DNA of 64,000 bases from Astropecten irregularis (GCA_963971285.1 OZ020244.1:33232001-33296000), one strand, 5' to 3'; positions 33,801 through 38,406 are shown, counted from the stretch's first letter. The notes: generated by a model from the sequence alone, not told the origin. Made by a program: numbers and translations.

Positions 33801-35835
33801 GACTCAGACTGTCAGCAAACTGTGAGAATTTTGTGCACAGTTACGTTCTTAAAAAATGGCTTCTAATTATAATGTTAAAAATCATTTGTGACTCTGAATC
33901 CTTAAATGTAGTGTAAAAATACATTTTTCTTACACGCTCATTGCGAACTTGAAAACAACCTGTCAGTCATGTAACGTAACATTCTTGTCTGGTGAGTCTG
34001 TTACCAGACCCAAAAGATCAAGAGCAAACTCGGAGAGTAAACCAAACTATATTCTGTAGTTAATGGCTAAGCGTTTCGTCTAGGTAGAAATGTCACATCT
34101 TTGTTAACGTTTCACTCCATAATTTCCCTCACAAATCAAAACCCTTTCCTCCTTCCTCAAAATTAACTTTGCAAATATTTTAATAGGGCTCTGCACTCAA
34201 GCTATTTATAGAATACGCCCTTTGTTATCGACAGCTAGTGTAACAGTTAGATACCCGGATCATGTTCGGACAAACATCACAACGTTTACTAGTTGCGATG
34301 ATCGTAACCCTAGGTCTGACATGGGGACTGGGACCTTAGTCCCCATGTCAGACCTAGGGTTACGATCATCGCAACTAAACGTTTACGTGTTAACAGGGAC
34401 ACATGCGACTTGCTTGTCCAAACTTCTGAATGTGACTTCACGAGCGCGGAGCCCTATTGAGATAAGGTTTTTCATTTCCTTGAATAGGTGGCCTAAACTA
34501 CACAAATGCCGACTGCAGCCGTGTTTCACACTGCAACACTGTCAGTAGTCAGTACCAGTTGTGGGCGATTGTGGGTTTACGGGATCCCAAAACACATTGA
34601 TTTTTTTGGCTCTGAACTAACTTCTACTCCTCAAAAATGATACTTTTGACTTCCAGCAAATGTTCCTGGGTCCTTAAAAGCCTAGATTGAAGAAATTTGT
34701 TAAACATTTCAGGGTTAAAATTCAATTTTCTTACGCGCTTCTTGTAAACTTTAAAACAGGCCGTCTGAACGCGTGAGGCCATTTTGTCTGGTCTGGTTAG
34801 TCTAGTGCCCAGACCCAACATATCAAGAGTCCTCAAAATGTCAGAGTGGAAACCAGACTATTCTCGTGTGCGGCCGTCCCTGCAGCGGTGAAATGTTACA
34901 ATCTTGGTTACCGTTTTTACCCCATAATTTCCCTCAAAAATCAAAGCCCTGCCCTCTTTCCAAAAAATTAACCTTGGTAATATAGAGGAGAAGACCAACA
35001 AAGTATATGTAGGTAAGTTACTTTTCAAAAAGAAGATTCCTTTCCTTTATAGTTTTAGGGGGGATTGTAGCTTTACGGGTCCTAAAACTATAAAGGAAAG
35101 GAAACTTCTTTTTGAAAAGTAACTTACCTACATATACTTTGTTGGTCTTGTCCTCTATATTACCAAGGTTAATTTTTTGGAAAGAGGGCAGGGCTTTGAT
35201 TTTTGAGGGAAATTATGGGGTAAAAACGGTAACTAAGATTGTAACATTTCACCGCTGCACGGACGGCCGCACACGAGAATAGTCTGGTTTCCACTCTGAC
35301 ATTTTGAGGACTCTTGACATGTTGGGTCTGGGCACTAGACTAACCAGACCAGACAAAATGGCCTCACGCGATCAGACGGCCTGTTTTTAAGTTTACAAGA
35401 AGCGCGTAAGAAAATTGAATTTTAACCCTGAAATGTTTAACAAATTTCTTCAATCTAGGCTTTTAAGGACCAAGGAACATTTGCTGAAAGACAAAAGTAT
35501 CATTTTTGAGGAGTAGAAGTTAGTTCAGAGCCAAAAAAATCAATGTGTTTTGGGATCCCGTTAACCCACAATCGCCGTTTTAGGACCCGTAAAGCTACAA
35601 TCCCCCAGTTGTGAGTTTGGACTTGTCACTCAGCTTGTCTTTGGTTGTTCAAAATTGTATCTTTTAAAAAGAAAAATCCCAATTATTCTACGATCGCTTT
35701 AATATAAATTGAAGCAATATGTGTCTGTAAATTATTTTTAAGGTAAGAAAAAGATGACACCGCCTTTTAAACACCACATACGATAAAACAAACCTGCATT
35801 CGCTGAAACTCTTCGTCAGACAAGGACTGCGCCAT
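726..35835 (-). CDS. GRIPAP1: GRIPAP1 (GRASP1) ortholog, coiled-coil endosomal protein; 25 exons, C-terminus off the left edge
   Basis: Seen: 25 exons join in frame (1,866 nt, 622 codons). Exons, 5' to 3': 35794-35835, 33644-33710, 33301-33362, 31542-31568, 30075-30182, 28905-29058, 28375-28426, 27501-27646, 26119-26220, 25290-25391, 24250-24293, 23391-23430, 18211-18281, 16683-16730, 15734-15765, 14329-14376, 12890-12935, 12694-12747, 10780-10857, 7028-7105, 3863-3901, 2816-2980, 1345-1449, 1160-1201, 726-839. The start [14 protein letters not shown], the block EEKRLL, the block [12 protein letters not shown] and the block KGWFERRL match vertebrate GRIPAP1 in the same order. Known for the family: GRASP1 binds GRIP1 and Rab4 and links Rab4 to Rab11 recycling endosomes. 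Nearly the whole translation is heptad-rich coiled coil. Odd: an acidic, non-coiled segment of about 125 residues (exons 8-12) sits where vertebrates have a shorter proline-rich linker. The last exon ends in phase 0, so about 200-250 further residues are expected left of position 1. Confidence 0.93.
895..1140 (+). repeat. Interspersed repeat N
   Basis: Shares GAGCTCAATCAGACATCTGA and GACTCAATTTTTCTTATAAA with 40780-41000 and 59750-60020. Its 3' half (TAATTTCTGGATAAATACA) also occurs in the TTAA-flanked MITE family, so the two are distant relatives. Confidence 0.6.
1160..1201 (-). CDS. GRIPAP1: GRIPAP1 exon 24
   Basis: 42 nt, phase 0. Encodes [14 protein letters not shown], coiled coil, with TACAG acceptor and GTGAGT donor. 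Confidence 0.85.
1345..1449 (-). CDS. GRIPAP1: GRIPAP1 exon 23
   Basis: 105 nt, phase 0. Encodes [20 protein letters not shown] and on to [23 protein letters not shown] is nearly identical to vertebrate AEKRKAMLDELA and is the best single signature for this family in the window. Confidence 0.94.
1655..2075 (-). repeat. tRNA-like SINE (family 2)
   Basis: Shares the segment with GCAATRTGTGACA, CAAGGATGCAAGCA and the B-box-like GTGGGTTCAAATTC (minus strand) with the plus-strand copy at 14879-15120. Confidence 0.55.
2306..2665 (+). mobile_element. TTAA-flanked MITE (family A), 3' end decayed
   Basis: Begins AGGTAATATCATACTTTGG right after TTAA (2302-2305); internal CATACGGTGCCCACTTTTTG and a GATCTTTTAAAAGATC palindrome. 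The far end is degenerate. Intact copies are at 49316-49664 and 49946-50311. Confidence 0.7.
2816..2980 (-). CDS. GRIPAP1: GRIPAP1 exon 22
   Basis: 165 nt, phase 0. Encodes [20 protein letters not shown] through [15 protein letters not shown], aligning with vertebrate ...YEDLMGQKDDLNSQLQESL...ELQEARK. The acceptor may instead be three bases upstream (end 2983), adding one Gln. Confidence 0.92.
3130..3379 (+). mobile_element. MITE family D
   Basis: Terminal inverted repeats GGGCCAATTTCATAGAGCTG and CAGCTCTATGAAATTGGCC. A relative is at 7459-7702. Confidence 0.7.
3470..3824 (+). mobile_element. Inverted-repeat element with internal 21-bp tandem repeat
   Basis: Ends ATAGAGTTAAATAAAAAAC and the complement of ATAGAGTTAGATAAAAAAAA. 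Internally GCACAGTGCTGCCCGCTGTAC repeats about three times (3660-3720), which gives apparent repetitive ORFs on both strands. Confidence 0.55.
3863..3901 (-). CDS. GRIPAP1: GRIPAP1 exon 21
   Basis: 39 nt, phase 0. Encodes [13 protein letters not shown] between a GCTCAG acceptor and a GTATAA donor. Weak by itself; supported by length, frame and position. Confidence 0.75.
4168..4398 (+). mobile_element. MITE family J
   Basis: Ends carry GGTTTACGAAACCGAGGCTC and GAACCTCCGTTTCATACATG. Same family as 27715-27955, 28075-28300 and 54388-54629 (AAACGGAGGCTCAGGCTC ends). Confidence 0.6.
4874..5021 (+). mobile_element. MITE family C, about 148 bp
   Basis: Ends AGGGGTCGATTTCACCAAAC and GGTGAAATCGACCCCT form terminal inverted repeats. 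Two more copies, 22978-23130 and 61073-61213. Confidence 0.7.
5022..7027. other. GRIPAP1 intron interior, no feature seen
   Basis: AT-rich, no exon with GRIPAP1 homology, no inverted-repeat element with clear ends. Some A/T homopolymers. Flanking exons 20 and 21 join in frame without anything from here. Confidence 0.6.
7028..7105 (-). CDS. GRIPAP1: GRIPAP1 exon 20
   Basis: 78 nt, phase 0. Encodes [20 protein letters not shown] then LLQAKQ, comparable with the vertebrate LLAENNALRTSLAALEQIQ. The acceptor could also be used four bases downstream, but only this choice keeps the frame. Confidence 0.87.
7459..7702 (+). mobile_element. MITE family D copy
   Basis: Starts GGGGCCAATTTCACGGCCCT and ends CAGCTCCATGAAATTTGCCCC, with CTTAGCACAAA near the start as in the 3130 copy. 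Confidence 0.6.
8279..8577 (+). mobile_element. MITE family D-like, longer subfamily
   Basis: Ends GGGCCCAATTTCATGGAATC and GGATTCCATGAAATTGGGCC are near-perfect inverted repeats. A decayed sister is at 17752-18062. Confidence 0.7.
8761..9044 (+). mobile_element. Inverted-repeat element E, about 284 bp
   Basis: Ends ACTGACCTTTTCACACT and AGTGTGAAAAGGTCAGT. A further GGCCTTTTCACACTAAG at 8698 may be an older end or a nested relative. The interior repeats ACACGG/CCGTGT words. Confidence 0.65.
9285..9430 (+). repeat. Interspersed repeat F
   Basis: Shares GTAAGTGTGGTATCCTGAAT and CCCTGTGGAGACTGTRGTAA with 31297-31450. It holds internal GTGTGGT/ACCACA pairs that could form a hairpin. Confidence 0.55.
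10041..10176 (+). mobile_element. MITE, about 136 bp (family M)
   Basis: Ends AGGCCGTGTCCAAATGCTCT and the complement of AGGGCTGTGTCCCAAATCTC form imperfect inverted repeats, followed inward by GGCTGCAG/CTGCAGCC words. Confidence 0.55.
10546..10682 (+). mobile_element. Hairpin MITE, about 137 bp
   Basis: Outer arms GGAGAGTCGGTCTTGAGT and ACTCAAGACCGACTCTCC are perfect complements. The centre is CpG-rich with GCATGCGCAA and GCGTGCGTGCGCGTGC. Confidence 0.65.
10780..10857 (-). CDS. GRIPAP1: GRIPAP1 exon 19
   Basis: 78 nt, phase 0. Encodes [20 protein letters not shown] then RALSTQ. Acceptor GGCAG, donor GTAAGA. Confidence 0.85.
10905..12225 (-). repeat. SINE family 1 copy split by a transposon insertion
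   Basis: The tRNA-like part and the following GGTTTCCTGGCTTCTGACTG lie at 10905-11113, and the rest (AGCAATGCAGCAACC, then CAAATAACCACAAGGGAAAC) at 12099-12225. The uninterrupted copy at 379-656 shows that the two blocks belong together. Confidence 0.75.
11114..12098 (+). mobile_element. 985-bp non-autonomous DNA transposon with 155-bp terminal inverted repeats
   Basis: Left arm 11114-11269 and right arm 11943-12098 are inverted copies that differ at about one base (GCGCGAG against GCGGGAG). They start GTAGACTTGGGGCCAAGTCT, and the subterminal AGACTTGG...CCAAGTCT pairs can fold further. The interior has no coding potential. A target-site duplication is not clear. Confidence 0.8.
12373..12632 (+). 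mobile_element. MITE with CAGTGGCG ends, about 260 bp
   Basis: Ends CAGTGGCGTATCTAGAGA and CTCTAGTTACACCACTG; internal GGCGCCCGGGG and GGTGCCCGGGGC pair. The CAGTGGYGTA...TACRCCACTG form suggests a hAT-type element. 46464-46690 is a possible partial relative. Confidence 0.6.
12694..12747 (-). CDS. GRIPAP1: GRIPAP1 exon 18
   Basis: 54 nt, phase 0. Encodes [18 protein letters not shown], a clean heptad coiled coil, only 142 bp from exon 17. Confidence 0.85.
12890..12935 (-). CDS. GRIPAP1: GRIPAP1 exon 17
   Basis: 46 nt, phase 2 to 0. Encodes [15 protein letters not shown] after the split Lys codon. Acceptor TTTAG, donor GTGAGA. Confidence 0.85.
13042..13890 (+). repeat. Composite repeat bounded by AAGGCTTTTCCG
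   Basis: AAGGCTTTTCCGTTTTAT at 13044 and AAAGGCTTTTCCGCTATCAC at about 13846 bound a block with the 129-bp tandem repeat, two TGACGTCA sites (13669, 13680) and a GAAGAAGAAGA stretch. It ends in a GCTTTTCCG...CGGAAAAGC palindrome. Confidence 0.5.
13158..13575 (+). repeat. 129-bp tandem repeat, three full copies and a partial one
   Basis: AAGACCTTGCCTAACATT starts at 13158, 13288, 13417 and 13546 (periods 130, 129, 129). Each unit carries the inverted pair CTACTTCC...GGAAGTAG and repeated AGAGGTCA half sites. Confidence 0.85.
13973..14174 (+). mobile_element. MITE H, about 202 bp
   Basis: Ends GACCGATTGCGCGACCAAT and ATTGGTCGCGCAATCGGTC, then inward CATGCCATCACGTGA and TCACGTGATGGCATG: long, nearly perfect terminal inverted repeats. 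Confidence 0.75.
14329..14376 (-). CDS. GRIPAP1: GRIPAP1 exon 16
   Basis: 48 nt, phase 2 to 2. Encodes [17 protein letters not shown], parallel to the vertebrate SFCRLQTEKETLFNDSRNK. Confidence 0.87.
14441..14839 (+). mobile_element. MITE G, about 400 bp, first copy
   Basis: Ends AATAGACCGATCCAGTA and TACTGGATCGGTCTATT. A second copy lies at 44383-44817. Confidence 0.75.
14879..15120 (+). repeat. tRNA-like SINE (family 2)
   Basis: GCTGTGGCCTAGTGTGTTGT (A-box region) and AGTGGGTTCGAATCCAGCC (B box), followed by the tail shared with 1655-2075. An unpaired acceptor stem excludes a working tRNA. Confidence 0.6.
15387..15690 (+). repeat. SINE family 1 copy
   Basis: Full structure: head TGCATCCTCTTTGAGTGATC, tRNA-like GGCTGGATGGCTCAG at about 15570, tail TTCACTTTTCAATGACTT. 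The B box is mutated (GTTGGAACTCC). Confidence 0.75.
15734..15765 (-). CDS. GRIPAP1: GRIPAP1 exon 15, 32-nt short exon
   Basis: 32 nt, phase 0 to 2. Encodes [10 protein letters not shown], matching the vertebrate LSEKLKKKQE. The acceptor is GCAG and the donor GTAATG. Confidence 0.88.
16342..16643 (+). mobile_element. MITE I, first copy
   Basis: Ends CAGGCGCGGTTCTAGAGCC and TAGAACCGCG; internal poly-G/poly-C tracts. Shares ACACTCGCTTCTGCTATGTC with the inverted copy at 17346-17660. Confidence 0.7.
16683..16730 (-). CDS. GRIPAP1: GRIPAP1 exon 14
   Basis: 48 nt, phase 0. Encodes [16 protein letters not shown], parallel to the vertebrate SKQAETSRLQEELAK. Confidence 0.88.
16844..17135 (+). mobile_element. 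MITE family A, decayed copy
   Basis: Starts AGGTTATTTCATACTTTG, contains CATACGGTGCTCAC and TAACGGTATTTTTC, ends near GGTATGCTACCAAAAGTA. Confidence 0.55.
17346..17660 (-). mobile_element. MITE I, inverted copy
   Basis: Same element as 16342-16643 on the opposite strand, ending CTAGAACCGCGCCTG. The two copies, about 700 bp apart, could pair as a hairpin in the GRIPAP1 pre-mRNA. Confidence 0.7.
17752..18062 (+). mobile_element. MITE family D-like, decayed copy
   Basis: GCCCAATTGCATGGAATCTG and CAGATTCCATGAAATTTGG as degenerate ends; interior similar to 8279-8577 (CAAGACTTTCGGCATTCAAT). Confidence 0.6.
18128..18147 (+). repeat. Poly-G tract
   Basis: About 20 consecutive G, 60 bp from the donor of GRIPAP1 exon 13. 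The length is likely to vary and may be a sequencing or assembly uncertainty. Confidence 0.7.
18211..18281 (-). CDS. GRIPAP1: GRIPAP1 exon 13
   Basis: 71 nt, phase 1 to 0. Encodes [20 protein letters not shown], aligning with the vertebrate EVELKWEMEKEEKRLLWEQL. This resumes the conserved coiled coil after the acidic insert. The intron before it is about 5.1 kb and holds the nested transposon stack. Confidence 0.92.
19327..19527 (+). pseudogene. Harbinger-type transposase N-terminal fragment
   Basis: 66 codons. [20 protein letters not shown] followed by LPGLGDI...LERQTR has the shape of Harbinger transposase N-termini (FRDR..PL...D.EI..RYR...I..L...L...T). It stops after LRWLA, far short of the catalytic DDE domain, so it is a remnant. 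Family assignment is from recall of the pattern. Confidence 0.5.
20930..21190 (-). pseudogene. Decayed second ORF of the Harbinger-type element
   Basis: In one minus-strand frame: EIERDEEDD, stop, then a segment ending [14 protein letters not shown], stop, followed by a piece with KERLQVEKE character in another frame. The acidic-to-coiled-coil ending resembles the Myb/SANT accessory protein of PIF/Harbinger elements; stops and shifts make it inactive. Confidence 0.35.
22978..23130 (+). mobile_element. MITE family C copy
   Basis: AGGGTCGATTTCACAAACC and GTTTGGTGAAATCGACCCC ends. Confidence 0.65.
23391..23430 (-). CDS. GRIPAP1: GRIPAP1 exon 12
   Basis: 40 nt, phase 0 to 1. Encodes [13 protein letters not shown]. 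Acceptor ACACAG, donor GTGAGT. Its support is frame compatibility with exons 11 and 13 and clean splice sites. Confidence 0.72.
23525..23912 (+). mobile_element. Inverted-repeat element, about 388 bp
   Basis: AAAAGCCCTGTCCGCA and TGCGGACAGGGCTTTT are perfect 16-bp ends. CCGCACTGGACTT words recur four times inside, so it is a multi-repeat, fold-back type. Confidence 0.75.
24250..24293 (-). CDS. GRIPAP1: GRIPAP1 exon 11
   Basis: 44 nt, phase 1 to 0. Encodes [15 protein letters not shown], acidic and Ser-rich. Flanked by TTCCAG acceptor and GTAAGA donor. Not conserved in vertebrates as far as I can tell. Confidence 0.75.
24362..24695 (+). mobile_element. Inverted-repeat element T
   Basis: Outer GGAGAGAAACTT and AAGTTTCTCTCC, inner GCCAGGCCAGGCCTGGGC and GCCCAGGCCTGGCCAGG pairs. 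Confidence 0.6.
25290..25391 (-). CDS. GRIPAP1: GRIPAP1 exon 10, basic insert (102 nt)
   Basis: 102 nt, phase 1 to 1, the same length and phase as exon 9. Encodes [20 protein letters not shown] then [14 protein letters not shown], a possible amphipathic helix. Splice sites are TTCAG and GTACGT. No vertebrate counterpart recognised. Confidence 0.75.
26119..26220 (-). CDS. GRIPAP1: GRIPAP1 exon 9, acidic insert (102 nt)
   Basis: 102 nt, phase 1 to 1. Encodes [19 protein letters not shown] then a run DFDDDDLEP. No counterpart that I know in vertebrate GRIPAP1. Because it is symmetric it could be skipped without frame loss. Confidence 0.75.
26522..26652 (+). mobile_element. Tourist-like (PIF/Harbinger) MITE, 131 bp
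   Basis: Ends GGGCCTGTTTGTTTC and GAAACAAACAGGCCC with TTA duplicated on both sides (26519-26521, 26653-26655). This terminal sequence and TTA duplication are typical of Tourist-type elements. Confidence 0.8.
27010..27460 (+). repeat. Two SINE family 1 copies in tandem
   Basis: B-box-to-tail of one copy (27010-27130) runs directly into a complete second copy (about 27130-27460), with A box TAGCTCAGTTGGTAGAGC and B box GGCTCAAATCCCGC. The end lies about 40 bp from the GRIPAP1 exon 8 donor. Confidence 0.75.
27501..27646 (-). CDS. GRIPAP1: GRIPAP1 exon 8, acidic linker
   Basis: 146 nt, phase 2 to 1. Encodes a Pro/Glu/Ala-rich stretch ([20 protein letters not shown] and on to TALEAG). It stands where the vertebrate protein has its Gly/Pro-rich linker. 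Its acceptor is CAAAG rather than CAG. No coiled-coil pattern. Confidence 0.82.
27715..27955 (+). mobile_element. MITE family J copy
   Basis: CTTTCTCAAAGCTCGGCTAC and AGCCGAGCTTTGAGAAAGGC form its ends; internal GTTGTGGAATTTCATTGAAG is family-specific. Confidence 0.6.
28075..28300 (+). mobile_element. MITE family J copy
   Basis: GCTTAGGCTCAGGCTCCAGC...GGAGCCGGAGCCTGAGAC with the family interior (GGTTGTGGTTTTTCATTGAA). Confidence 0.65.
28375..28426 (-). CDS. GRIPAP1: GRIPAP1 exon 7
   Basis: 52 nt, phase 1 to 2. Encodes [17 protein letters not shown], a coiled-coil segment. Frame-compatible with both neighbours. Confidence 0.85.
28560..28850 (-). pseudogene. LINE-type reverse transcriptase, C-terminal relic
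   Basis: On the minus strand the segment [20 protein letters not shown] then KWGF, and in another frame [15 protein letters not shown], matches the usual C-terminal zinc-knuckle region of non-LTR retrotransposon polyproteins (RLRTG...CG..EQT..HIL..CP). Stops and at least one frameshift break it. It ends in an AAGAAGAAGAAG stretch. Confidence 0.6.
28905..29058 (-). CDS. GRIPAP1: GRIPAP1 exon 6
   Basis: 154 nt, phase 0 to 1. Starts [16 protein letters not shown] and ends [16 protein letters not shown], parallel to vertebrate LCSQMEQLEQEN...LLRLQAENTALQK. The acceptor is TTCAG and the donor GTAAGT. Confidence 0.9.
29374..29958 (+). mobile_element. MITE family A with a nested tRNA-like hairpin
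   Basis: Ends AGGTAGTATCATACTTTGG and GTATGATACTACCT, flanked by TTAA at 29370-29373 and 29959-29962. The family sequence is interrupted at 29685 and resumes at about 29908. Confidence 0.8.
29685..29863 (-). mobile_element. 54-bp perfect inverted repeat around a tRNA-like core
   Basis: Arms 29685-29738 and 29810-29863 are exact complements; the 71-bp loop includes TGGGATTCGAACCCACGACC, the complement of a tRNA T-arm and B box. Read on the minus strand, GAGCACTGTATAC...GTGGGTTCGAATCCCACC gives A- and B-box spacing like a tRNA gene. ATGTAAATCTG and ATGTATATCTG flank the insert (29677, 29898) as a probable duplication. Confidence 0.7.
30075..30182 (-). CDS. GRIPAP1: GRIPAP1 exon 5
   Basis: 108 nt, phase 0 to 0. 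It contains [20 protein letters not shown], nearly identical to vertebrate GRIPAP1. Its acceptor lies about 20 bp from the edge of the 111-bp tandem repeat in the preceding intron. Confidence 0.93.
30205..31160 (+). repeat. 111-bp minisatellite, about 8.5 copies, in a GRIPAP1 intron
   Basis: CTCTACTTGGGAAAGCA recurs at 30301, 30412, 30523, 30634, 30745, 30856, 30967 and 31078, an exact 111-bp period. Units are highly alike and fall into two types (GTGCTATTC and GCGCTATTC). As 111 is a multiple of three, both strands show long repetitive open frames, none with homology. Confidence 0.92.
31297..31450 (+). repeat. Interspersed repeat F, second copy
   Basis: GTAAGTGTGGTATCCTGAAT and the following CACAATACACCACAGTGTGG as at 9285-9430. 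Confidence 0.55.
31542..31568 (-). CDS. GRIPAP1: GRIPAP1 exon 4, 27-nt microexon
   Basis: Nine codons, TISKSKKAK, between a TTCAG acceptor and a GTGAGT donor. Vertebrate GRIPAP1 has ALSKSKKAQ at this place, so this very short exon is real. It would be missed by exon callers with a minimum length. Confidence 0.9.
31905..32045 (+). repeat. SINE family 1 copy, 5'-truncated
   Basis: Best-preserved tRNA-like part: GGCTGGATGGCTCAGTTGGT and GGCGGTTCGAATCCCGCTC, then the TTTTTCTTTGTTCACTTTTC tail. Confidence 0.75.
32050..33300. other. GRIPAP1 intron 3 interior, no feature seen
   Basis: Mixed-composition sequence with scattered CpG; no exon that fits GRIPAP1 and no clear inverted-repeat element. A 117-codon open frame at 32653-33006 has no recognisable homology. 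Confidence 0.5.
33301..33362 (-). CDS. GRIPAP1: GRIPAP1 exon 3
   Basis: 62 nt, phase 1 to 0. It encodes [20 protein letters not shown] (coiled coil) and ends AAG before a GTAGGA donor. Confidence 0.9.
33644..33710 (-). CDS. GRIPAP1: GRIPAP1 exon 2
   Basis: 67 nt, phase 0 in and 1 out. It encodes [20 protein letters not shown]..., matching the vertebrate QLLELRTNNYQLSDE segment. Flanked by CAG acceptor and GTAATT donor. Confidence 0.92.
33850..34200 (+). mobile_element. Diverged copy of the large-hairpin family O
   Basis: Shares CCATAATTTCCCTCACAAATC, TTTTTCTTACACGC and GTTACCAGACCCAAAAGATC patterns with the left arm of 34564-35604. Confidence 0.5.
34290..34377 (+). mobile_element. 88-bp perfect palindrome with 9-bp target duplication
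   Basis: Two 40-bp arms (starting TAGTTGCGATGATCGTAACC, ending CGATCATCGCAACTA) are exact complements around an 8-bp loop, GGGACCTT. AACGTTTAC flanks it directly on both sides (34281-34289 and 34378-34386). Confidence 0.85.
34564..35604 (+). mobile_element. About 1-kb fold-back element in GRIPAP1 intron 1
   Basis: Two arms of about 490 bp (34564-35059 and 35081-35575) are near-perfect complements around a 21-bp spacer; the spacer sequence itself recurs inverted at the right end (35576-35604). Termini GGCGATTGTGGGTTTACGGG and the complement of GGGATTGTAGCTTTACGGG pair. CCAGTTGTG flanks both sides (34555-34563, 35605-35613), a 9-bp duplication of the Mutator-like kind. No transposase is present. 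Confidence 0.85.
35794..35835 (-). CDS. GRIPAP1: GRIPAP1 exon 1 (start codon)
   Basis: Start codon 35833-35835 in context AAAATGGCG. It encodes [14 protein letters not shown] (14 codons, phase 0) and ends at a GT donor (35792-35793 on the plus strand read AC). The N-terminus is almost identical to the vertebrate GRIPAP1 start, which fixes the initiator. Confidence 0.93.
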
Positions 35836-36802
35836 TTTGGATTGTGTTGCCTTTTAAATGGATTATTTTACACCAGCCAGTTCGTGTCATTCCACATTGG
35901 CATTAGTGATTCACTTTGTACGCAGTGCCTGACAAATAAGTAATACAGATTGCTAACTTAATACGAATATTTTGGTTGTTTTTAATTGTTGTCTTCTCAA
36001 AACAACAATTTTTCTCCTGACAATTTACGTGAACTGCACGTTAAACACAAATTACTGCCTGGCTAGCCCACCCTCCGTAAGTGACTATTTATCCGGTCAC
36101 GTCAACACGCTACCCATTTTTCTCGGCACTTGTTGAACACATAAGTTGGTCAAAATAATAATTTACCCGATTATTGATATCCTCCAATAGATTTGATTTC
36201 GACAAATTCAATATGAATAGAGATACCATCATTTACAACGTTATTTTTGTTGAGCGTATAAAATAAGTACCGTTCGAAATTTGGCAAATTCTTCAAAAAT
36301 TCTCTGATTTTATCAAGTATACTGGAGAGGGCTGGACTGGAGTAATTAATTAGTATTTCAGTTTCGGCCTAAAAGCCCTTTAGGCCTTTTCAGCTACAAG
36401 TCGGAGGACATTTATTTTGGAAACAGGATTGACATTAAATGCTGACATTTTTCAAAATCAAAATTACAAAAATACATTTGAAAAGCTACGAATGATTTAA
36501 TTTAATATGCACTCAGACACAAGTCAGTTGAAGTTATAGTACATTATAAAACATGCAATGCAATGGTGAGGAAAAAAAGTCGATCTCAGTCACAAAAAAA
36601 ACTAACATTATTTGTTGTTTTTAAATACCCAACGTATTCTGATGAAGTATGTGATTTTTTTGTATTTTGATAGTCAGATGATTGGGATGAATGTTGTACT
36701 TTAGAAACAACATACCTGCATTAGAATCCCTAGACATGCGCAGAAAATGATAGGTGAAAAGTCAAACCTAAATGAGGCATACGGTTATATGGTTTATGTA
36801 AT

Positions 36803-36962
36803 AGCGCTCCGCACTAATGACGTCACAAAATCCCCGGCTGTCAGACAAACATTGTCTCACACGCGTAGTGTACATGGACGCGCGCGCACACACGTGCATG
36901 GTTGCAATGTTTGTCTGAGATCCGGTGCTATTTTAAGCGTAAGTGCGGATCGAGCGCTATTG
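36803..36962 (+). mobile_element. MITE B copy 1, carrying a CRE palindrome
   Basis: Ends ATAGCGCTCCGCACTAATGA and AGTGCGGATCGAGCGCTAT; inner CAGACAAACATTG and CAATGTTTGTCTGA pair. TGACGTCA at 36818-36825. Confidence 0.7.
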
Positions 36963-38406
36963 TGATGTATGTACTCCGAACATTCAGTACTCCGTGGTCA
37001 GAGTAACTTGATCCATGCTTGAACCCAACAAATAACAGTAGGCCTACGAATGTTAGGCGATTCCAAGTGCCAAAGTGTAATTTCTCTGACTCGTACTTTT
37101 TTTGTCGTAGGATCGTTGTCATTTTCAACACCTCATATTCACAACTGATAATTTAAAAACTAGGCCGACGATTGATAGGGCCTACTCGATGATATTATCA
37201 TTTTCAATTTTATTCAGAGCTGGAGAGCTTAGAAGCACAGCATTAGACGTATTTGTCAAGTTTCTATTCTTGCATTGTAAAGTTCTGGCAACACTGTACT
37301 GATGGGGGAATAATGCGTGGCATAACATACAGCTGTAGTCTTTTCTCACGCATGAATCTACACTGCCACAGCGAAAAACCCTAGGATGCGGTGTAAATAA
37401 AAAATATGCGGCCTGCACCTGGGGACGTGCCTCATTTTTGTTGATCGATCGTGTAATTTGTGTACAGCTTTTATATTTGTGGGTTTTCTTTTTATATCAA
37501 ATCATTTAGATCATGGAGATCAGAGATAACTCTTCCAAGAGTACAGAAGTAAAAATATGAACAATGCGGAAAAGAGTCGAAGACCCAGTAAGCTTGGGCC
37601 TAGCTGCGGTTGTGTATCAGACTCAGTGTATCGGTCACGCCCCCCTCGCCACGGTCTTTTTCCGGTCACCGGATCAATAGAGGTTTCATAATGACGACGA
37701 TCTAATCGGATACGTTATCGGGGCGCGAGTGACGCGTACGGTTGTGAATAATATGGATGACGTAATCTCATTCATTTTAATTATTTGGTAGGCATACTTG
37801 TCTCAAGTCGGGTTTCGCCTCTTACATCCCGTAATGATAACACCCTTTGTTGTTTGCAGGTGCTGCTTCGTATATTTTTGTGGTAAAAAATACATAAGAA
37901 TAAATAAGGAAAGTCTTCAGAGCTTAGACTTTCAACTGTGAGATATTTGTATTGGCACATTACTGGCTAATGGCTGCGTCCAATCAATAAAGAAATAAAA
38001 CGTGAGTTACACGAATTAATATGCACGAAAGTCCGACTTGGGTTAAGTCTAGCTGTTACCAGGCGCTGTAAGCGTACCGTATACGTCATGATGCATTATT
38101 CATGACCACACTCCACTGGTTCCCTGATATAATTAATAGCGTTTTCCTGATGTAATCCGTATGAAAACTCCAAACTCTGGGTTGTGTCGTAAGACCGCTG
38201 CACTTTACATATACAGGTGTGAAACGGTAGGATGTAATCAATTATCTTAATTGTATTGCGGTTATTTGTATGATTTCAGCCGTTTGGCCAGCTCTTGTTC
38301 GTTGCAAGGATGACCGTTTCAACGCGGCTGTCTCTTTTGGGGAGTTTTGAATGGTTTTGAATTGTGCAGACACTGTTGCATTTTTTTTTGCAATGTTGAG
38401 CGTAGC

